Counted from the stretch's first letter, positions 54,538 to 64,000 are shown. The stretch is DNA of 64,000 nucleotides from Desulfobulbaceae bacterium BRH_c16a (GCA_000961725.1 LADS01000008.1:1-64000); one strand, 5' to 3'. The notes: generated by a model not told the origin, from the letters alone. Numbers and translations: made by a program.

Positions 54538-54798
54538 TCACATGAAGAATCCTTTTTCTGCCCCCCTGATAACCAAGTTTATCTTCAATTCTAGGAAAAC
54601 GTCAACTATTTCGAAACCGCAAGGAATAATAGCTGGTTTTGTAAGAGATTGAGGAATACACCATCTACCGCTGACACGTGGTACAGGGATATTTTTGCAC
54701 AACATCGAAAAGGTGATTTCAGCCTTTACAGGAACACCAGCCTGGCAGACTTGATTTAAATCCGAGACACAGTCGCTGATATTGTAAAGGCGCGCCAT
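54538..54798 (-). CDS. unknown protein, possibly truncated at the N-terminus
   Basis: Eighty-six residues from ATG 54798 (MARLYNISDCVSDLNQVCQAGVPVKAEITFSMLC through GAEKGFFM). The frame stays open and protein-like upstream to 54897 (LKTVFSLFSQGGRPSKLTKQYLDIADKIQLGAD), where a TAG closes it, so the native start may have been lost. No motif is recognised. It is co-oriented with the ferredoxin and hemerythrin genes. Confidence 0.4.
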   Translation of the reverse strand: MARLYNISDCVSDLNQVCQAGVPVKAEITFSMLCKNIPVPRVSGRWCIPQSLTKPAIIPCGFEIVDVFLELKINLVIRGAEKGFFM

Positions 54799-54897
54799 GT
54801 CGGCACCGAGCTGTATCTTGTCGGCAATGTCTAGATATTGTTTGGTGAGTTTTGATGGACGGCCGCCTTGCGAAAAGAGACTAAAGACCGTCTTCAG

Positions 54898-55229
54898 CTA
54901 TCACAACTCATTCCGTTGTATTATGGATTCTGGATGACTTCCTCAAGAGGGTGATGGAAAACATCTTTTTCGGATATGAAAGCCCTGTCAAGTCATTAAC
55001 GTCATAAAAACAATGAAGAATATTTATTTGGACTCTGATTAGTATTTCTCATCCCGATACGTTAAAGATTTGACTTTTCATTGAGCTGGACAATTAAGTG
55101 GGGTGTTGGCTTTAACTGCCAATTTTTTAATTACTTATAGATTAATATTTTGCGTGCTATAATTTCATTTCCTGAGGCGGCCTCATGATGCCGATTTCGC
55201 CGTAACGAAGCTAATACCTATGTGACATA
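54898..55229. other. intergenic region
   Basis: 332 bases with no gene seen. It is A+T-rich toward 55120-55170 and must contain the promoter of the kinase gene at 55230. No clear repeat. Confidence 0.35.
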
Positions 55230-57002
55230 ATGATATCAAACGAAAAACATAAGGAAAAAATTTCACCGATTCCACTCTTAAAAGTATTCCTCGGTTTGCT
55301 GGCGATATTATTTATCGCTGAGACGATTATCATGTTCGTGTTGCCGCTACTTAACCTTCAACGTCACGTTATTATTGAAAGTTTTGCCGAATCATTCCTG
55401 TTGACGATTTTAACTTCCCCTTTTATCTGGATGCTGCTAAGCAAGAGCAAACGGGCAGAGGAAGAGCTGGTGGTTTCGGAGGACTCCCTGCGCCTTATTT
55501 ACAATAGCGTCTATGATGCCATCCTCGTTCATCACTTAGACGGAGATATTATAGATGTCAATGACAAGATGCTGGAGATGTATGGGGTTAATCGTGAGCA
55601 GGCATGTTCCCTGTCTATTAAGGACGATTATTCCAGCCAGGACAATCCACTTGAACAGCTCCAGCCATTGTGGGAAAGGGTACGGTCAGGGGAAAACCTG
55701 TTTTTTGAATGGAAAGCGCGACGGCCGCAAGATGGCTCCGTGTTCGACGCGGAAATATTTCTGCGCAAAATTGCCATGAAGAAAAAGGACGTCATTTTAG
55801 CAACCGTTCGCGATATCACCGAACGTAAGAGAACCGAGAAGGAAAGGGCTAATCTTCAAAATCAGCTGATTCAAGCGCAAAAGATGGAATCAGTCGGGCG
55901 ATTAGCCGGAGGAGTGGCTCACGATTACAATAACATGCTCAGTATCATTGTGGGGTACTCGGAGCTGGTTCTGGGCAAACTCACCCCCAGTGATCCACTC
56001 TACGAAGACATCCGTGAAATATACGATGCCGCTGTTCGCTCCACGGATATCTCCCGTCACCTTCTCGCCTTTGCCAGAAAGCAGACCATCGCCCCTGTTG
56101 CGCTGGACCTGAATGAATCGGTAGAAAACATGCTCAAGATGCTGCGCCGGCTGATTGGTGAAGATATAGACCTGATCTGGCTGCCCGAAAACGACCTGTG
56201 GCCTGTAAAGTTGGACCCCTCACAGCTTGATCAGATACTGGCAAATCTCTGCGTCAATGCCCGGGATGCAATCAAGGGGGTTGGTCGGGTGACCATTGAG
56301 ACCGGCATGGTAACCTTTGATGCAGCCTATTGCGCCCATCATTCCGGTTTCATCCCCGGTGAATATGTGCTTTTGGCTGTAAGTGATGATGGCTGCGGCA
56401 TGGACTACGATACTGTCGACAAGATTTTCGAGCCATTTTTCACGACGAAAGATATCGGGAAAGGGACTGGTCTAGGACTGGCTATAGTCTACGGCATTAT
56501 CAAGCAGAACAATGGTTTTATCAGTGTCTACAGTGAACCGGATAAAGGGACGACCTTCAATGTCTACCTGGCCCGCCACACCGAACCTGCGGTTGAAGTT
56601 TCAAGGGAAAGCCTAGCGGATGTCCCCGCCGGTCATGGTGAAACCATCCTTGTCGTCGAAGATGAGGTTTCAATCCTGAAATTTTCCAAGAAGCTCCTGG
56701 AAGAGCTTGGATACACGGTGCTGACCTCCAACATCCCGAGCCAAGCCTTGCATCTTGTCAAGGAACACCAAGATCGAATCGACTTGCTTATCACCGACGT
56801 AGTCATGCCGGAGATGAATGGCAAAGAATTATCCAACCGACTGTGCGAAATACGCCCGGGACTCAAAACCTTGTTCATGTCCGGCTACACTGCCAACGCG
56901 ATCGCCCACCGGGGAGTCCTGGATGAAGGTATCAATTTCATTCAGAAGCCGTTTTCCAAAGAGGATATGGCCATCAAGGTCAGGAAGGCGCTCAGCAAAT
57001 GA
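55230..57002 (+). CDS. membrane PAS hybrid histidine kinase
   Basis: A 590-residue kinase. Two membrane helices (about 16-40 and 50-72) anchor it with almost no periplasmic loop, so the sensor is the PAS domain (about 80-200). HisKA carries His231 in GGVAHDYNNML. HATPase (NLCVNARDAI, DDGCGMD, FEPFFTTK, GTGLGLA) and a receiver with Asp523 in ITDVVMPEMNG follow. From HisKA onward it is very similar to the BvgS-like kinase at 43954-48378, so these arose by duplication and domain exchange. No separate regulator is adjacent. Confidence 0.92.
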   Translation: MISNEKHKEKISPIPLLKVFLGLLAILFIAETIIMFVLPLLNLQRHVIIESFAESFLLTILTSPFIWMLLSKSKRAEEELVVSEDSLRLIYNSVYDAILVHHLDGDIIDVNDKMLEMYGVNREQACSLSIKDDYSSQDNPLEQLQPLWERVRSGENLFFEWKARRPQDGSVFDAEIFLRKIAMKKKDVILATVRDITERKRTEKERANLQNQLIQAQKMESVGRLAGGVAHDYNNMLSIIVGYSELVLGKLTPSDPLYEDIREIYDAAVRSTDISRHLLAFARKQTIAPVALDLNESVENMLKMLRRLIGEDIDLIWLPENDLWPVKLDPSQLDQILANLCVNARDAIKGVGRVTIETGMVTFDAAYCAHHSGFIPGEYVLLAVSDDGCGMDYDTVDKIFEPFFTTKDIGKGTGLGLAIVYGIIKQNNGFISVYSEPDKGTTFNVYLARHTEPAVEVSRESLADVPAGHGETILVVEDEVSILKFSKKLLEELGYTVLTSNIPSQALHLVKEHQDRIDLLITDVVMPEMNGKELSNRLCEIRPGLKTLFMSGYTANAIAHRGVLDEGINFIQKPFSKEDMAIKVRKALSK

Positions 57003-57225
57003 GCCATCCCCTTATACTTCGGCTCCACCAACGAAAATAGAGGTCTTGAAATTTCCATCCTCAAGCCGATTTTTAAATTTTTGATGGTTTTTTCAAAGGT
57101 TTTACTGAGATCAAGAAGAAAATCATCAGTTATTCGTTATTTTTATTAACAATTACAATAGGAAATCAGGCCTAGGTTTCATCTGGGGATGAAACCCCGC
57201 ATCCTTACATGGATTGGGAGATTTT

Positions 57226-58830
57226 ATGAATGCAAAAATTCTGATTGTCGATGACGAACCGGCAATACGAAAGCTTCTGGCGAGGTATCTCGAAGGGGCA
57301 GGCTATGAATGTCATACTGCGGAAGATGTAGTATCGGCAAAAGAGATCCTTGCCTCAAATACTTTCGATCTCCTTCTGTGTGATCTAGTAATGCCGGGAG
57401 AGTCGGGACTGGATCTTTTACGATACGCCAAAAAAGATTACCCCCACACAGGAAGAATTATGATCACCGGCCTGAGCTCCCCTGAAGTAGCCAGCGAGAT
57501 CATGGCGGTTGGAGTTTATGGGTATATTATCAAGCCGGTAACCAAAAATATAGTACTGATCACCGTAGAAAACGCTTTACGGCATTTGCGCCTGGATCTT
57601 CATATGCACGCCTGCAAAATTGAACTGGAGAAGAACGTCTCGTACCGAACGGAAAAACTTACTGCCATAATGAATAATCTTAATGTTGGCGTGGTAATGT
57701 TTGACCTTGATATGAAGATTTTGGAATTTAATCGGAAAATGCAACTCTGGTTTCCGGATATCTCTCTGGGAATAGCAGTACCCTGTTATCATGTCTTCAA
57801 AAATCCACAGGGTGAAGGCATCTGCGATGATTGTCCCATGGCTGAAACTTTTCAAACCGGGAAAACCTGCGAAGCTACCAAATGTGTTTCAAGCATGCAG
57901 GGAGAAAGAGAATTTAGAATAGTGACTTCTCCCATCTTCGATAATTCCGGCCGGATTTATGCGGGTATTGGATTGTATGAAGATGTCACAGAAAAAATTC
58001 TTCTTGAAAGAGACCTGCGCCAGGCTCAGAAATTTGAAGCAGTTGGTCAATTGGCTGCAGGTATCGCTCACGAAATCAATAGTCCTGTTCAGTATGTCGG
58101 AGACAATATAAGCTTTTTAAAAGATTCCTTTGACGACATCGCCAGCGCCTTCAATACTTATGAACGTCTTTGGCAAGAATTGACAGAGAGAGGGGCAGTT
58201 CCCGGGGAAATAGGCGCGCAATTATCGAAAGAAATAGAGGCTGCAGATATTCCATATCTTAGGGAAGAAATCCCAAAAACATTTGACCAAAGTCTTGAGG
58301 GAGTTAAGCGGATTGAGAAAATTGTGAGGGCCATGAAGGACTTCGCCCATCCCGACAGTGATGAAAAAACAGCAGTGGATGTCAATAAAATAATTGAAAG
58401 CACCATAACAGTTTGCAGAAATGAGTGGAAATATGTCGCGGATATGGAGACCGATTTTGCCTCGGACCTGCCACTGGTGCCCTGTATTGCCGGGGAAATG
58501 AGCCAAGTCATTCTGAACATTATTGTCAATGGTGCTCATGCCATAGGCGACTTCGGCAAGGAAAAAGGAAAAATTTCCATCTGGACGAGCAAGACGGATA
58601 ACAGCATTCAGATCCGAATCAGCGATACGGGAGGAGGTATTCCGAAAGAAATTCAGGGCCGGGTCTTTGACTCCTTTTTCACGACCAAAACCCGAGGGAA
58701 AGGTACCGGACAGGGGTTGGCCATAGCACATCGGGTGGTGGTTAACAGACATCAGGGCTCTCTTTCGTTTGAAGTCGAAGAAGGTATTGGAACAACCTTT
58801 ATCATTGAACTGCCATTGGGAGAGCAATGA
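57226..58830 (+). CDS. receiver-PAS histidine kinase
   Basis: A 534-residue soluble protein. The N-terminal receiver (1-120) has Asp53 in LLLCDLVMPG and a Lys in IIKPV. A PAS-like domain (about 145-265) follows, with a Cys-rich patch (GICDDCPMAETFQTGKTCEATKC) resembling a metal or redox site. HisKA then carries His282 in AAGIAHEINSPVQYVGDN and HATPase has DTGGGIP, FFTTK and GTGQGLA. The AHEINSPVQY type is common in delta-proteobacterial kinases. The frame opens at TTG 57214, but GGGAG before ATG 57226 fixes the start. It could receive phosphate from a hybrid kinase nearby and respond to a second signal. Confidence 0.92.
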   Translation: MNAKILIVDDEPAIRKLLARYLEGAGYECHTAEDVVSAKEILASNTFDLLLCDLVMPGESGLDLLRYAKKDYPHTGRIMITGLSSPEVASEIMAVGVYGYIIKPVTKNIVLITVENALRHLRLDLHMHACKIELEKNVSYRTEKLTAIMNNLNVGVVMFDLDMKILEFNRKMQLWFPDISLGIAVPCYHVFKNPQGEGICDDCPMAETFQTGKTCEATKCVSSMQGEREFRIVTSPIFDNSGRIYAGIGLYEDVTEKILLERDLRQAQKFEAVGQLAAGIAHEINSPVQYVGDNISFLKDSFDDIASAFNTYERLWQELTERGAVPGEIGAQLSKEIEAADIPYLREEIPKTFDQSLEGVKRIEKIVRAMKDFAHPDSDEKTAVDVNKIIESTITVCRNEWKYVADMETDFASDLPLVPCIAGEMSQVILNIIVNGAHAIGDFGKEKGKISIWTSKTDNSIQIRISDTGGGIPKEIQGRVFDSFFTTKTRGKGTGQGLAIAHRVVVNRHQGSLSFEVEEGIGTTFIIELPLGEQ

Positions 58831-58988
58831 TGACGAACAGGACTGAAGATCATCGCTTCGTTCGACTTCATAAAAGTGCACACCGGCATGGCTGTGTCGG
58901 AGAACCATATTAACGGTTGTGAACCAGCCATGTCAGACCGGGAATCTTCTTCCGGCCGGCACAACTGCTTTCGGTTTCAGGGTTTCTT

Positions 58989-61112
58989 ATGGAAAAATTT
59001 AATGTCACCAGTCAGTTGCGACAGAGTGAGGCGATGTACCACAATTTACTGGAATCCTTCCCCGATCCTGTAATCATTGTCGGTGACAAGCAACGAATTC
59101 TCACCGTCAACCGGCGATTTGAAACGGTGTTCGGGTATAACCGTTCTGAGGTAATCGGCAGACCTGTGGAGATGGTTATTCCCGAACATTTTCCCCATCG
59201 CCTGGACTACCTCGGTGAATGCCCCCTAAATCCCGGGACGGGCTCCATGCGTCACCCATTGGATATTTTCGCTCTTCGCAAGGGAGGTGATAAATTCCCG
59301 ATTGATATAAACCTGAGTCCGATTGAGACGGTTGAAGGCAACGCAATTATTGCAACCATCCGTGATATCAGTGAACAAAAACAAAATATAGCACAGCTCG
59401 AATATCAGGCAAATCACGATAGGCTGACGGGTCTGCCCAACCGCAACCTGCTGGAAGATCGTATTGGTCAAGCACTCCTGCAGGCAGAGCGATTCCAGCA
59501 GCTGGTGGCTGTACTGTTCATTGATCTTGATCGTTTTGAATTTTTCCTGGCGGGACTCAATCATGACATGAGGAACGAGATTGTTAAAAATATAGCAAGT
59601 CGTCTGCAGGCCTGTGTCCGCAAAAGCGATACCGTCGCTCGCCTGGGAGATGATGTTTTTGTCATCGCTTTATCACATTTACAGGAAAGGGAAGATGCCG
59701 CCAAGGTCATACAAAAAATCCAGAACAGTGTAAACCACCCGGTTGAGCAAGGACTTCAAGTATCAGAAATATCCTGTTACATAGGCATCAGTGTTTATCC
59801 TAAGGATGGTAGGGAAGTTCGGACACTGCTGAAAAATGCTGAAGTGGCTATGTTTCGTGCCAAAGAAAGAGGGGGTAGCTGTTTCCAGTATTTTACCGAT
59901 GAATTGAGTGATCGTATAGAAATCCGAATGACCATGGAGCGATGTTTGCGCCAAGCTTTGGAGAATAAGGAAATGTCAGTACACTACCAGCCGCAGATGG
60001 ATTTACAAACCGGGCGGATGATTGGTTGCGAGGCCCTCCTCCGCTGGCAAAATCCTGAATTGGGGGCGGTGTCCCCCGGCATATTTATCCCCATGGCGGA
60101 AAGGACTGGCCTGATCATCCCCATTGGCGAATGGGTACTGGAAAAAGCGTGCATGGACAACAAGCGTTGGCAGACTGCCGGACACCCTCCCATGGCAGTG
60201 GCTGTCAACCTCTCTCCCCGCCAGTTCTGGGATCCAGGCCTTGTCAAAACCATTACCCGAGTCCTTCACGACAGTGGCCTGGAATCCCGCTACCTGGAAC
60301 TGGAAATTACCGAAAGCATGGTGATGCGGGATATGGAGAATGCCCTTGCCATGCTCCGGGAATTAAAAGAATTGGGAGTACAGCTATCCATCGATGATTT
60401 CGGCACCGGGTATTCAAACCTGAGCCACCTGAAAAGTTTTCCTTTTGATAAACTTAAAATGGATATCTCTTTTGTCCGTGATGTTACCCATGACCCCGGC
60501 TGCGCCGCGATTGCCAAATCGATCATCGCCATGGCCCATAACCTGAATCTCCGGGTCATTGCTGAAGGAATTGAAACCGAAGGACAGCTCAGTTACCTCC
60601 GCCTCCGGGGTTGCGATGAAATGCAGGGGTTTTATTTCAGTAAATCTCTGCCCAGCCGAGATTTCGAGCGATTACTTGCGGAGGGACGGCGTCTTGAGTT
60701 CCCAAAAGAAAGCAAGGGACCCGATATCTCAGTTCTAGTGATTGACGATGAACCGAAGATCATCGCTATCATGGCGCGAGTGCTGCGCCAGGAAGGCTAC
60801 AGAGTATTCTCAACAACCAAGGCTGACGAAGGGTTTGAGTTACTGGCAACAAACCGGATAGGCGTTATCCTTTCCGACCTACGGATGCCCGGAATGGACG
60901 GCATTGAATTTCTCAGTAGGGTTAGCCGTCTTCATCCTGAGACCGTGCGTATAGCCATGTCCGGTTATGCCGATATGGATATGGTTACCGAGGCGATCAA
61001 TCGTGGGGCCATCTATAAATTTCTCACCAAGCCCCTTGGAAACGAAGTGCTGCGGCAAAATATCGCCAAGGCATTCCAACACTTCCAAATTTCACTCCCT
61101 CACGAACAATGA
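58989..61112 (+). CDS. PAS-GGDEF-EAL-receiver protein with degenerate GGDEF
   Basis: A 707-residue soluble protein. PAS (about 10-130) is followed by GGDEF (145-305) with NHDRLTGLPNRNLLEDRI, but the active site reads GDDVF near 218 instead of GGDEF, so cyclase activity is unlikely. The EAL domain (320-565) keeps CEALLRW, LELEITES, IDDFGTGYS and IAEGIET, so it should degrade cyclic di-GMP. A C-terminal receiver (about 580-700) has VIDDEPK, LSDLRMPG (Asp near 631) and FLTKPL, as in RpfG-type regulators. It probably lowers cyclic di-GMP under phosphorelay control. Its stop overlaps the next kinase start (ATGA). Confidence 0.92.
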   Translation: MEKFNVTSQLRQSEAMYHNLLESFPDPVIIVGDKQRILTVNRRFETVFGYNRSEVIGRPVEMVIPEHFPHRLDYLGECPLNPGTGSMRHPLDIFALRKGGDKFPIDINLSPIETVEGNAIIATIRDISEQKQNIAQLEYQANHDRLTGLPNRNLLEDRIGQALLQAERFQQLVAVLFIDLDRFEFFLAGLNHDMRNEIVKNIASRLQACVRKSDTVARLGDDVFVIALSHLQEREDAAKVIQKIQNSVNHPVEQGLQVSEISCYIGISVYPKDGREVRTLLKNAEVAMFRAKERGGSCFQYFTDELSDRIEIRMTMERCLRQALENKEMSVHYQPQMDLQTGRMIGCEALLRWQNPELGAVSPGIFIPMAERTGLIIPIGEWVLEKACMDNKRWQTAGHPPMAVAVNLSPRQFWDPGLVKTITRVLHDSGLESRYLELEITESMVMRDMENALAMLRELKELGVQLSIDDFGTGYSNLSHLKSFPFDKLKMDISFVRDVTHDPGCAAIAKSIIAMAHNLNLRVIAEGIETEGQLSYLRLRGCDEMQGFYFSKSLPSRDFERLLAEGRRLEFPKESKGPDISVLVIDDEPKIIAIMARVLRQEGYRVFSTTKADEGFELLATNRIGVILSDLRMPGMDGIEFLSRVSRLHPETVRIAMSGYADMDMVTEAINRGAIYKFLTKPLGNEVLRQNIAKAFQHFQISLPHEQ

Positions 61113-64000
61113 CAGACTATAAAACCCAGGCAAATGGTCATTTCCTGGGTAAACTTTCTTGGATCCTTTCATCTTTGGCAGCAGGTTTCGGCCTGCTTGC
61201 CCTCGTCGGTTGGATTGTATCCATCCACTGGCTTACAACCTTCTGGCCTGGTGGCATTCCCATGGCCCCGAGCTCGGCCTTAGTCTTTCTCCTGTATGGC
61301 TCAGTGTTGCCTCTTCGGATCGGCTCGGAAACTTTCCGGCGTTTCCAGTTGTCAGTTCTGTTGGGCTGGATGGCAACCGGTTTTTCCGTAATACTCCTGA
61401 TACTCTCTCTGCGCGGGATCTATTTACCGGTCGAGTATCTAGGGATCGATATCACCGGGATGATGGATGGGGTTCCCGTTGGCCATATGTCGCCAATGAC
61501 CGCCTTTATTTTTTCAATTACCGGCTGTTCTCTTTTGCTTCTTTCTCCCGATCTTCGCGCATCGAATCTGGTTTCCTTCTGGCTGGCGGCAATCATCGTT
61601 CTGATCAGCATGATTCTGATTGTCGGCTATCTATTAGGTACTCCCCTGTTTTATGGTACCGCCATTATCCCGCCGGCGATGGCAACTTCTCTCGCCTTGT
61701 CCTTGCTAGGGGTTTCCCTTCTGCTGGCGGCCGGACTCAAAGCCTGGCCGCCACGGCAAACGGCTTACGATGGTACCAGAAATGGGGCAGGCAGTATTCT
61801 CCTGCTGGTTTTCATACTTTTGGCAACCGGCATTCTTGCTACCGGTTACCTCTATGCTCAATATCAGCAAAAACAATTCCGCAGCCGAACCGAGGTTGAA
61901 CTCGACACAATAGCCAATCTGAAGATACGAGAAATTAAACAATGGCGTCAGGAACGTCTTGAAGACGGATTGGTATTTTTTAAGAATGCTGTCTTTTCCG
62001 AGACGATTCGACAATATTTAAATCAACCGGGCGATGTGGAGGCAAAACGGCATCTGGATGTTTGGCTGGAAAAAATCGTAAAGTTTCCTCAATACGACAG
62101 AATCTCACTGTTAAACGCTGCAGGCGTTGAGCAGCTTTCCATCCCCAACCGTTCTGGAGAAACTGTTTCTGAAAAAACTCTGGATATCGGCAATGCAGTC
62201 GAAACGCAGCAGGTTTTTTTCCTGGATTTCACCAGGAGAGATCGAGATCTGCACCCCCGCTTGGCTATTGTTGTGCCGATTCTTTCGGCACCGGATTGGA
62301 GTGAGCTCCTTGGTATACTCACCATAGAAATAGACCCTCAAAAGTATCTCTATCCGCTGATCCAGAACTGGCCCATCCCCAGTGAAAGCGCTGAGACACT
62401 GCTCGTCCGCCGAGATGACGATAGTGTTCTCTTCCTGAACGACCTCATGTTTAAAAATAACGCTGCCCTCAGCCTCCGTTTCCCCTTAACTCGGAGTGAC
62501 CTTTCGGCGGCGATGGACGCACGGGGCAAAGCTGGAGTCATCGAAATGGTTGATTCTCAAAACAAAAAAGTGATCGCAGCCGTGCAGCCCGTACCTGATT
62601 CTCCGTGGTTTATGGTTGCCAAAATTGATCTGGATGAAATCGCCCGGCCTTTACGTGAGCGTCTTTTCGGAATGACTGGACTGCTCTGCGCCCTCCTTTT
62701 AGGCGCTGGAGGATTGGTCGGGCTTGTCTGGCGTAACCAGCGGGCAAATTTTTATCGACTGCAGTATGAGGCGGCAATGGCAGTTGAAGAGTCTGAAAAG
62801 AGACTGCGCCTCATATTTGAAAGCTCCAAGGACGGAATCCTGGCGGTTGATATGAAGACAAGAAAATTCGTGGTTGCCAACGAGGAAATATGCCGGATGC
62901 TCGGCTACAGGCATGATGAATTGCTGACAATGCAGTTGAGCGATATCCACCCTGCCGCGGATTTGCCGGCTATTGCCGAACAGTTCGAGCGGCGGGCTCG
63001 CGGAGAAGCGTCCTTGATTGTCAATATCCCCATGCTCTGCCGGGATGGATCGGTATTTTATGCTGATATCAATGCAACCCAGATTCAACTTGGTGATCAA
63101 AATTGTATCCTCGGAACCTTCAGGGATATAACCGACAGGATGCAGGCCGAGGCAAGAATCGAACACCTCAACCGGGTCCTTCGGGCAATCCGCAGTGTCA
63201 ACCAGTTGATCGTCACGGCCTCGTCTGTTGACGAGTTGACACAGAAGGCCTGTACGATATTAGCTGATCGGCAGAGCTACATCAGTGCGCTCATTGTCCT
63301 CACCGATGAAAACAATCGCCCCTTTGCCCACGCAGAAGAAGGTGCAGGGGTTGATTTTCACCACTTTATCAAGCAGATAAAACAGGGGATCCTCCCCCTG
63401 TGCTGTGCATCGGCCAAAAAGAAAGGTGGGATTTATCTAACCAGAGGAAAAGACACGATCTGTGAAACCTGTCCTGTGGCTTCTGTGTGCATTTCACCGC
63501 AGAAAATGTCGATCTGCCTTGAGCATCAGAAGACGGTCTATGGTTACCTTGTGGTGAGAGTCGATATAAACATCGCCATGGATGACGAAGAAGAGAAGTT
63601 GTTGATTGAGTTGGCCGGGGACCTAGCCTATTCTCTCCACAATATGGAAGCGAAAAAGATTATACTCCGAACCGAAGAAGAAAAGAAAAAACTCGAGGCA
63701 CAGTTTTTTCAATCGCAGAAAATGGAGGCGGTGGGCCAGCTGGCAGGAGGGGTGGCTCATGATTTCAACAATCTGCTCTCCATTATTATCGGCTATACAG
63801 ACCTCCTGAAAGAAGAAGGGATAGCAACCGTCTCCTCCGAGGAAGCAGTCACCGAAATTTATGATGCCGCCATCCGGGCGACCAATTTAACCCGACAGCT
63901 CCTCGCTTTCAGCCGGAAACAGATGCTGGAGATGCAGGTTGTTGATGTGAATAAGGTGATCGGCAGTTTCGAAAAGCTACTCCGGCGAACCATCGGGGAA
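61109..64000 (+). CDS. membrane-anchored multi-domain histidine kinase (3' end outside window)
   Basis: The frame starts at ATG 61109, overlapping the upstream stop by 4 bases, and is still open at base 64000 (about 964 residues visible). About six to eight membrane helices (15-235) come first, then an extracytoplasmic domain (about 260-500: REIKQWRQERLEDGLVFFKN, as in sensors with a Cache-like fold), another helix near 520-540, PAS (565-680), and a GAF-type domain (690-850) with cysteines 765, 766, 785, 788 and 794. HisKA follows with His884 in GGVAHDFNNLL. The ATPase domain is cut off by the window edge. It forms an operon with the GGDEF-EAL-receiver gene. Confidence 0.88.
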   Translation, partial: MTDYKTQANGHFLGKLSWILSSLAAGFGLLALVGWIVSIHWLTTFWPGGIPMAPSSALVFLLYGSVLPLRIGSETFRRFQLSVLLGWMATGFSVILLILSLRGIYLPVEYLGIDITGMMDGVPVGHMSPMTAFIFSITGCSLLLLSPDLRASNLVSFWLAAIIVLISMILIVGYLLGTPLFYGTAIIPPAMATSLALSLLGVSLLLAAGLKAWPPRQTAYDGTRNGAGSILLLVFILLATGILATGYLYAQYQQKQFRSRTEVELDTIANLKIREIKQWRQERLEDGLVFFKNAVFSETIRQYLNQPGDVEAKRHLDVWLEKIVKFPQYDRISLLNAAGVEQLSIPNRSGETVSEKTLDIGNAVETQQVFFLDFTRRDRDLHPRLAIVVPILSAPDWSELLGILTIEIDPQKYLYPLIQNWPIPSESAETLLVRRDDDSVLFLNDLMFKNNAALSLRFPLTRSDLSAAMDARGKAGVIEMVDSQNKKVIAAVQPVPDSPWFMVAKIDLDEIARPLRERLFGMTGLLCALLLGAGGLVGLVWRNQRANFYRLQYEAAMAVEESEKRLRLIFESSKDGILAVDMKTRKFVVANEEICRMLGYRHDELLTMQLSDIHPAADLPAIAEQFERRARGEASLIVNIPMLCRDGSVFYADINATQIQLGDQNCILGTFRDITDRMQAEARIEHLNRVLRAIRSVNQLIVTASSVDELTQKACTILADRQSYISALIVLTDENNRPFAHAEEGAGVDFHHFIKQIKQGILPLCCASAKKKGGIYLTRGKDTICETCPVASVCISPQKMSICLEHQKTVYGYLVVRVDINIAMDDEEEKLLIELAGDLAYSLHNMEAKKIILRTEEEKKKLEAQFFQSQKMEAVGQLAGGVAHDFNNLLSIIIGYTDLLKEEGIATVSSEEAVTEIYDAAIRATNLTRQLLAFSRKQMLEMQVVDVNKVIGSFEKLLRRTIGE

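Overview
The window looks like a large plasmid or integrated plasmid-like element of a Desulfobacterota (Deltaproteobacteria, Desulfobulbales-like) bacterium. This is an inference from the many long multi-PAS hybrid kinases with AHDYNNML-type phosphoacceptor boxes, the bacteriohemerythrin and the mixed base composition. No rRNA or tRNA gene was seen, so the host cannot be named firmly.

Layout. (1) 1-6097: the end of a conjugation gene block (TraG-like C-terminus, small membrane protein, lytic transglycosylase, TraD/TraG-type coupling protein), then a phosphoribosyltransferase-domain protein and a DinJ/YafQ-type toxin-antitoxin pair. (2) 6098-24573: a complete 18,464-bp transposon with 171-bp terminal inverted repeats (one mismatch) and a 6-bp target duplication. 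Its right part carries a serine resolvase, a DDE transposase and a TniB-type ATPase. The rest is stress cargo: a TrkA protein, two nearly identical 717-residue KefB-type K+/H+ antiporters, UspA proteins, a CadC/CadA metal-efflux pair, an NhaP2/CvrA-type antiporter, and usp and antiporter fragments left by rearrangement. (3) 24574-30472: small unknown genes, an MFS remnant, a hybrid histidine kinase and a decayed Cache sensor gene. (4) 30473-43807: the plasmid core. It has a MOBQ relaxase fused to two RecD-like helicase modules, an adjacent oriT, a relaxosome accessory protein, a TOPRIM primase-like protein, a 12-copy iteron origin, a replication initiator, an ArdC-type antirestriction protein, an IHF/HU-like protein, a ParB-like protein, an HTH protein and a secreted nuclease. 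(5) 43954-64000: a signalling region with five large histidine kinases, a diguanylate cyclase, a GGDEF-EAL-receiver protein, hemerythrin, a 2Fe-2S ferredoxin and kinase/PocR remnants.

How it fits together. Regions 1 and 4 together supply transfer (coupling protein, murein hydrolase, relaxase, oriT, accessory protein) and replication (initiator plus iterons). The transposon brings potassium/proton, metal and general stress tolerance. The signalling genes carry no adjacent DNA-binding response regulators, so outputs are probably phosphorelay or cyclic di-GMP. An about 160-bp noncoding element with four GGTATCA boxes at fixed spacing occurs three times in the plasmid core (near 3.8, 38.1 and 41.0 kb), including just upstream of the initiator and of the phosphoribosyltransferase gene. 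It is the least explained signal here.
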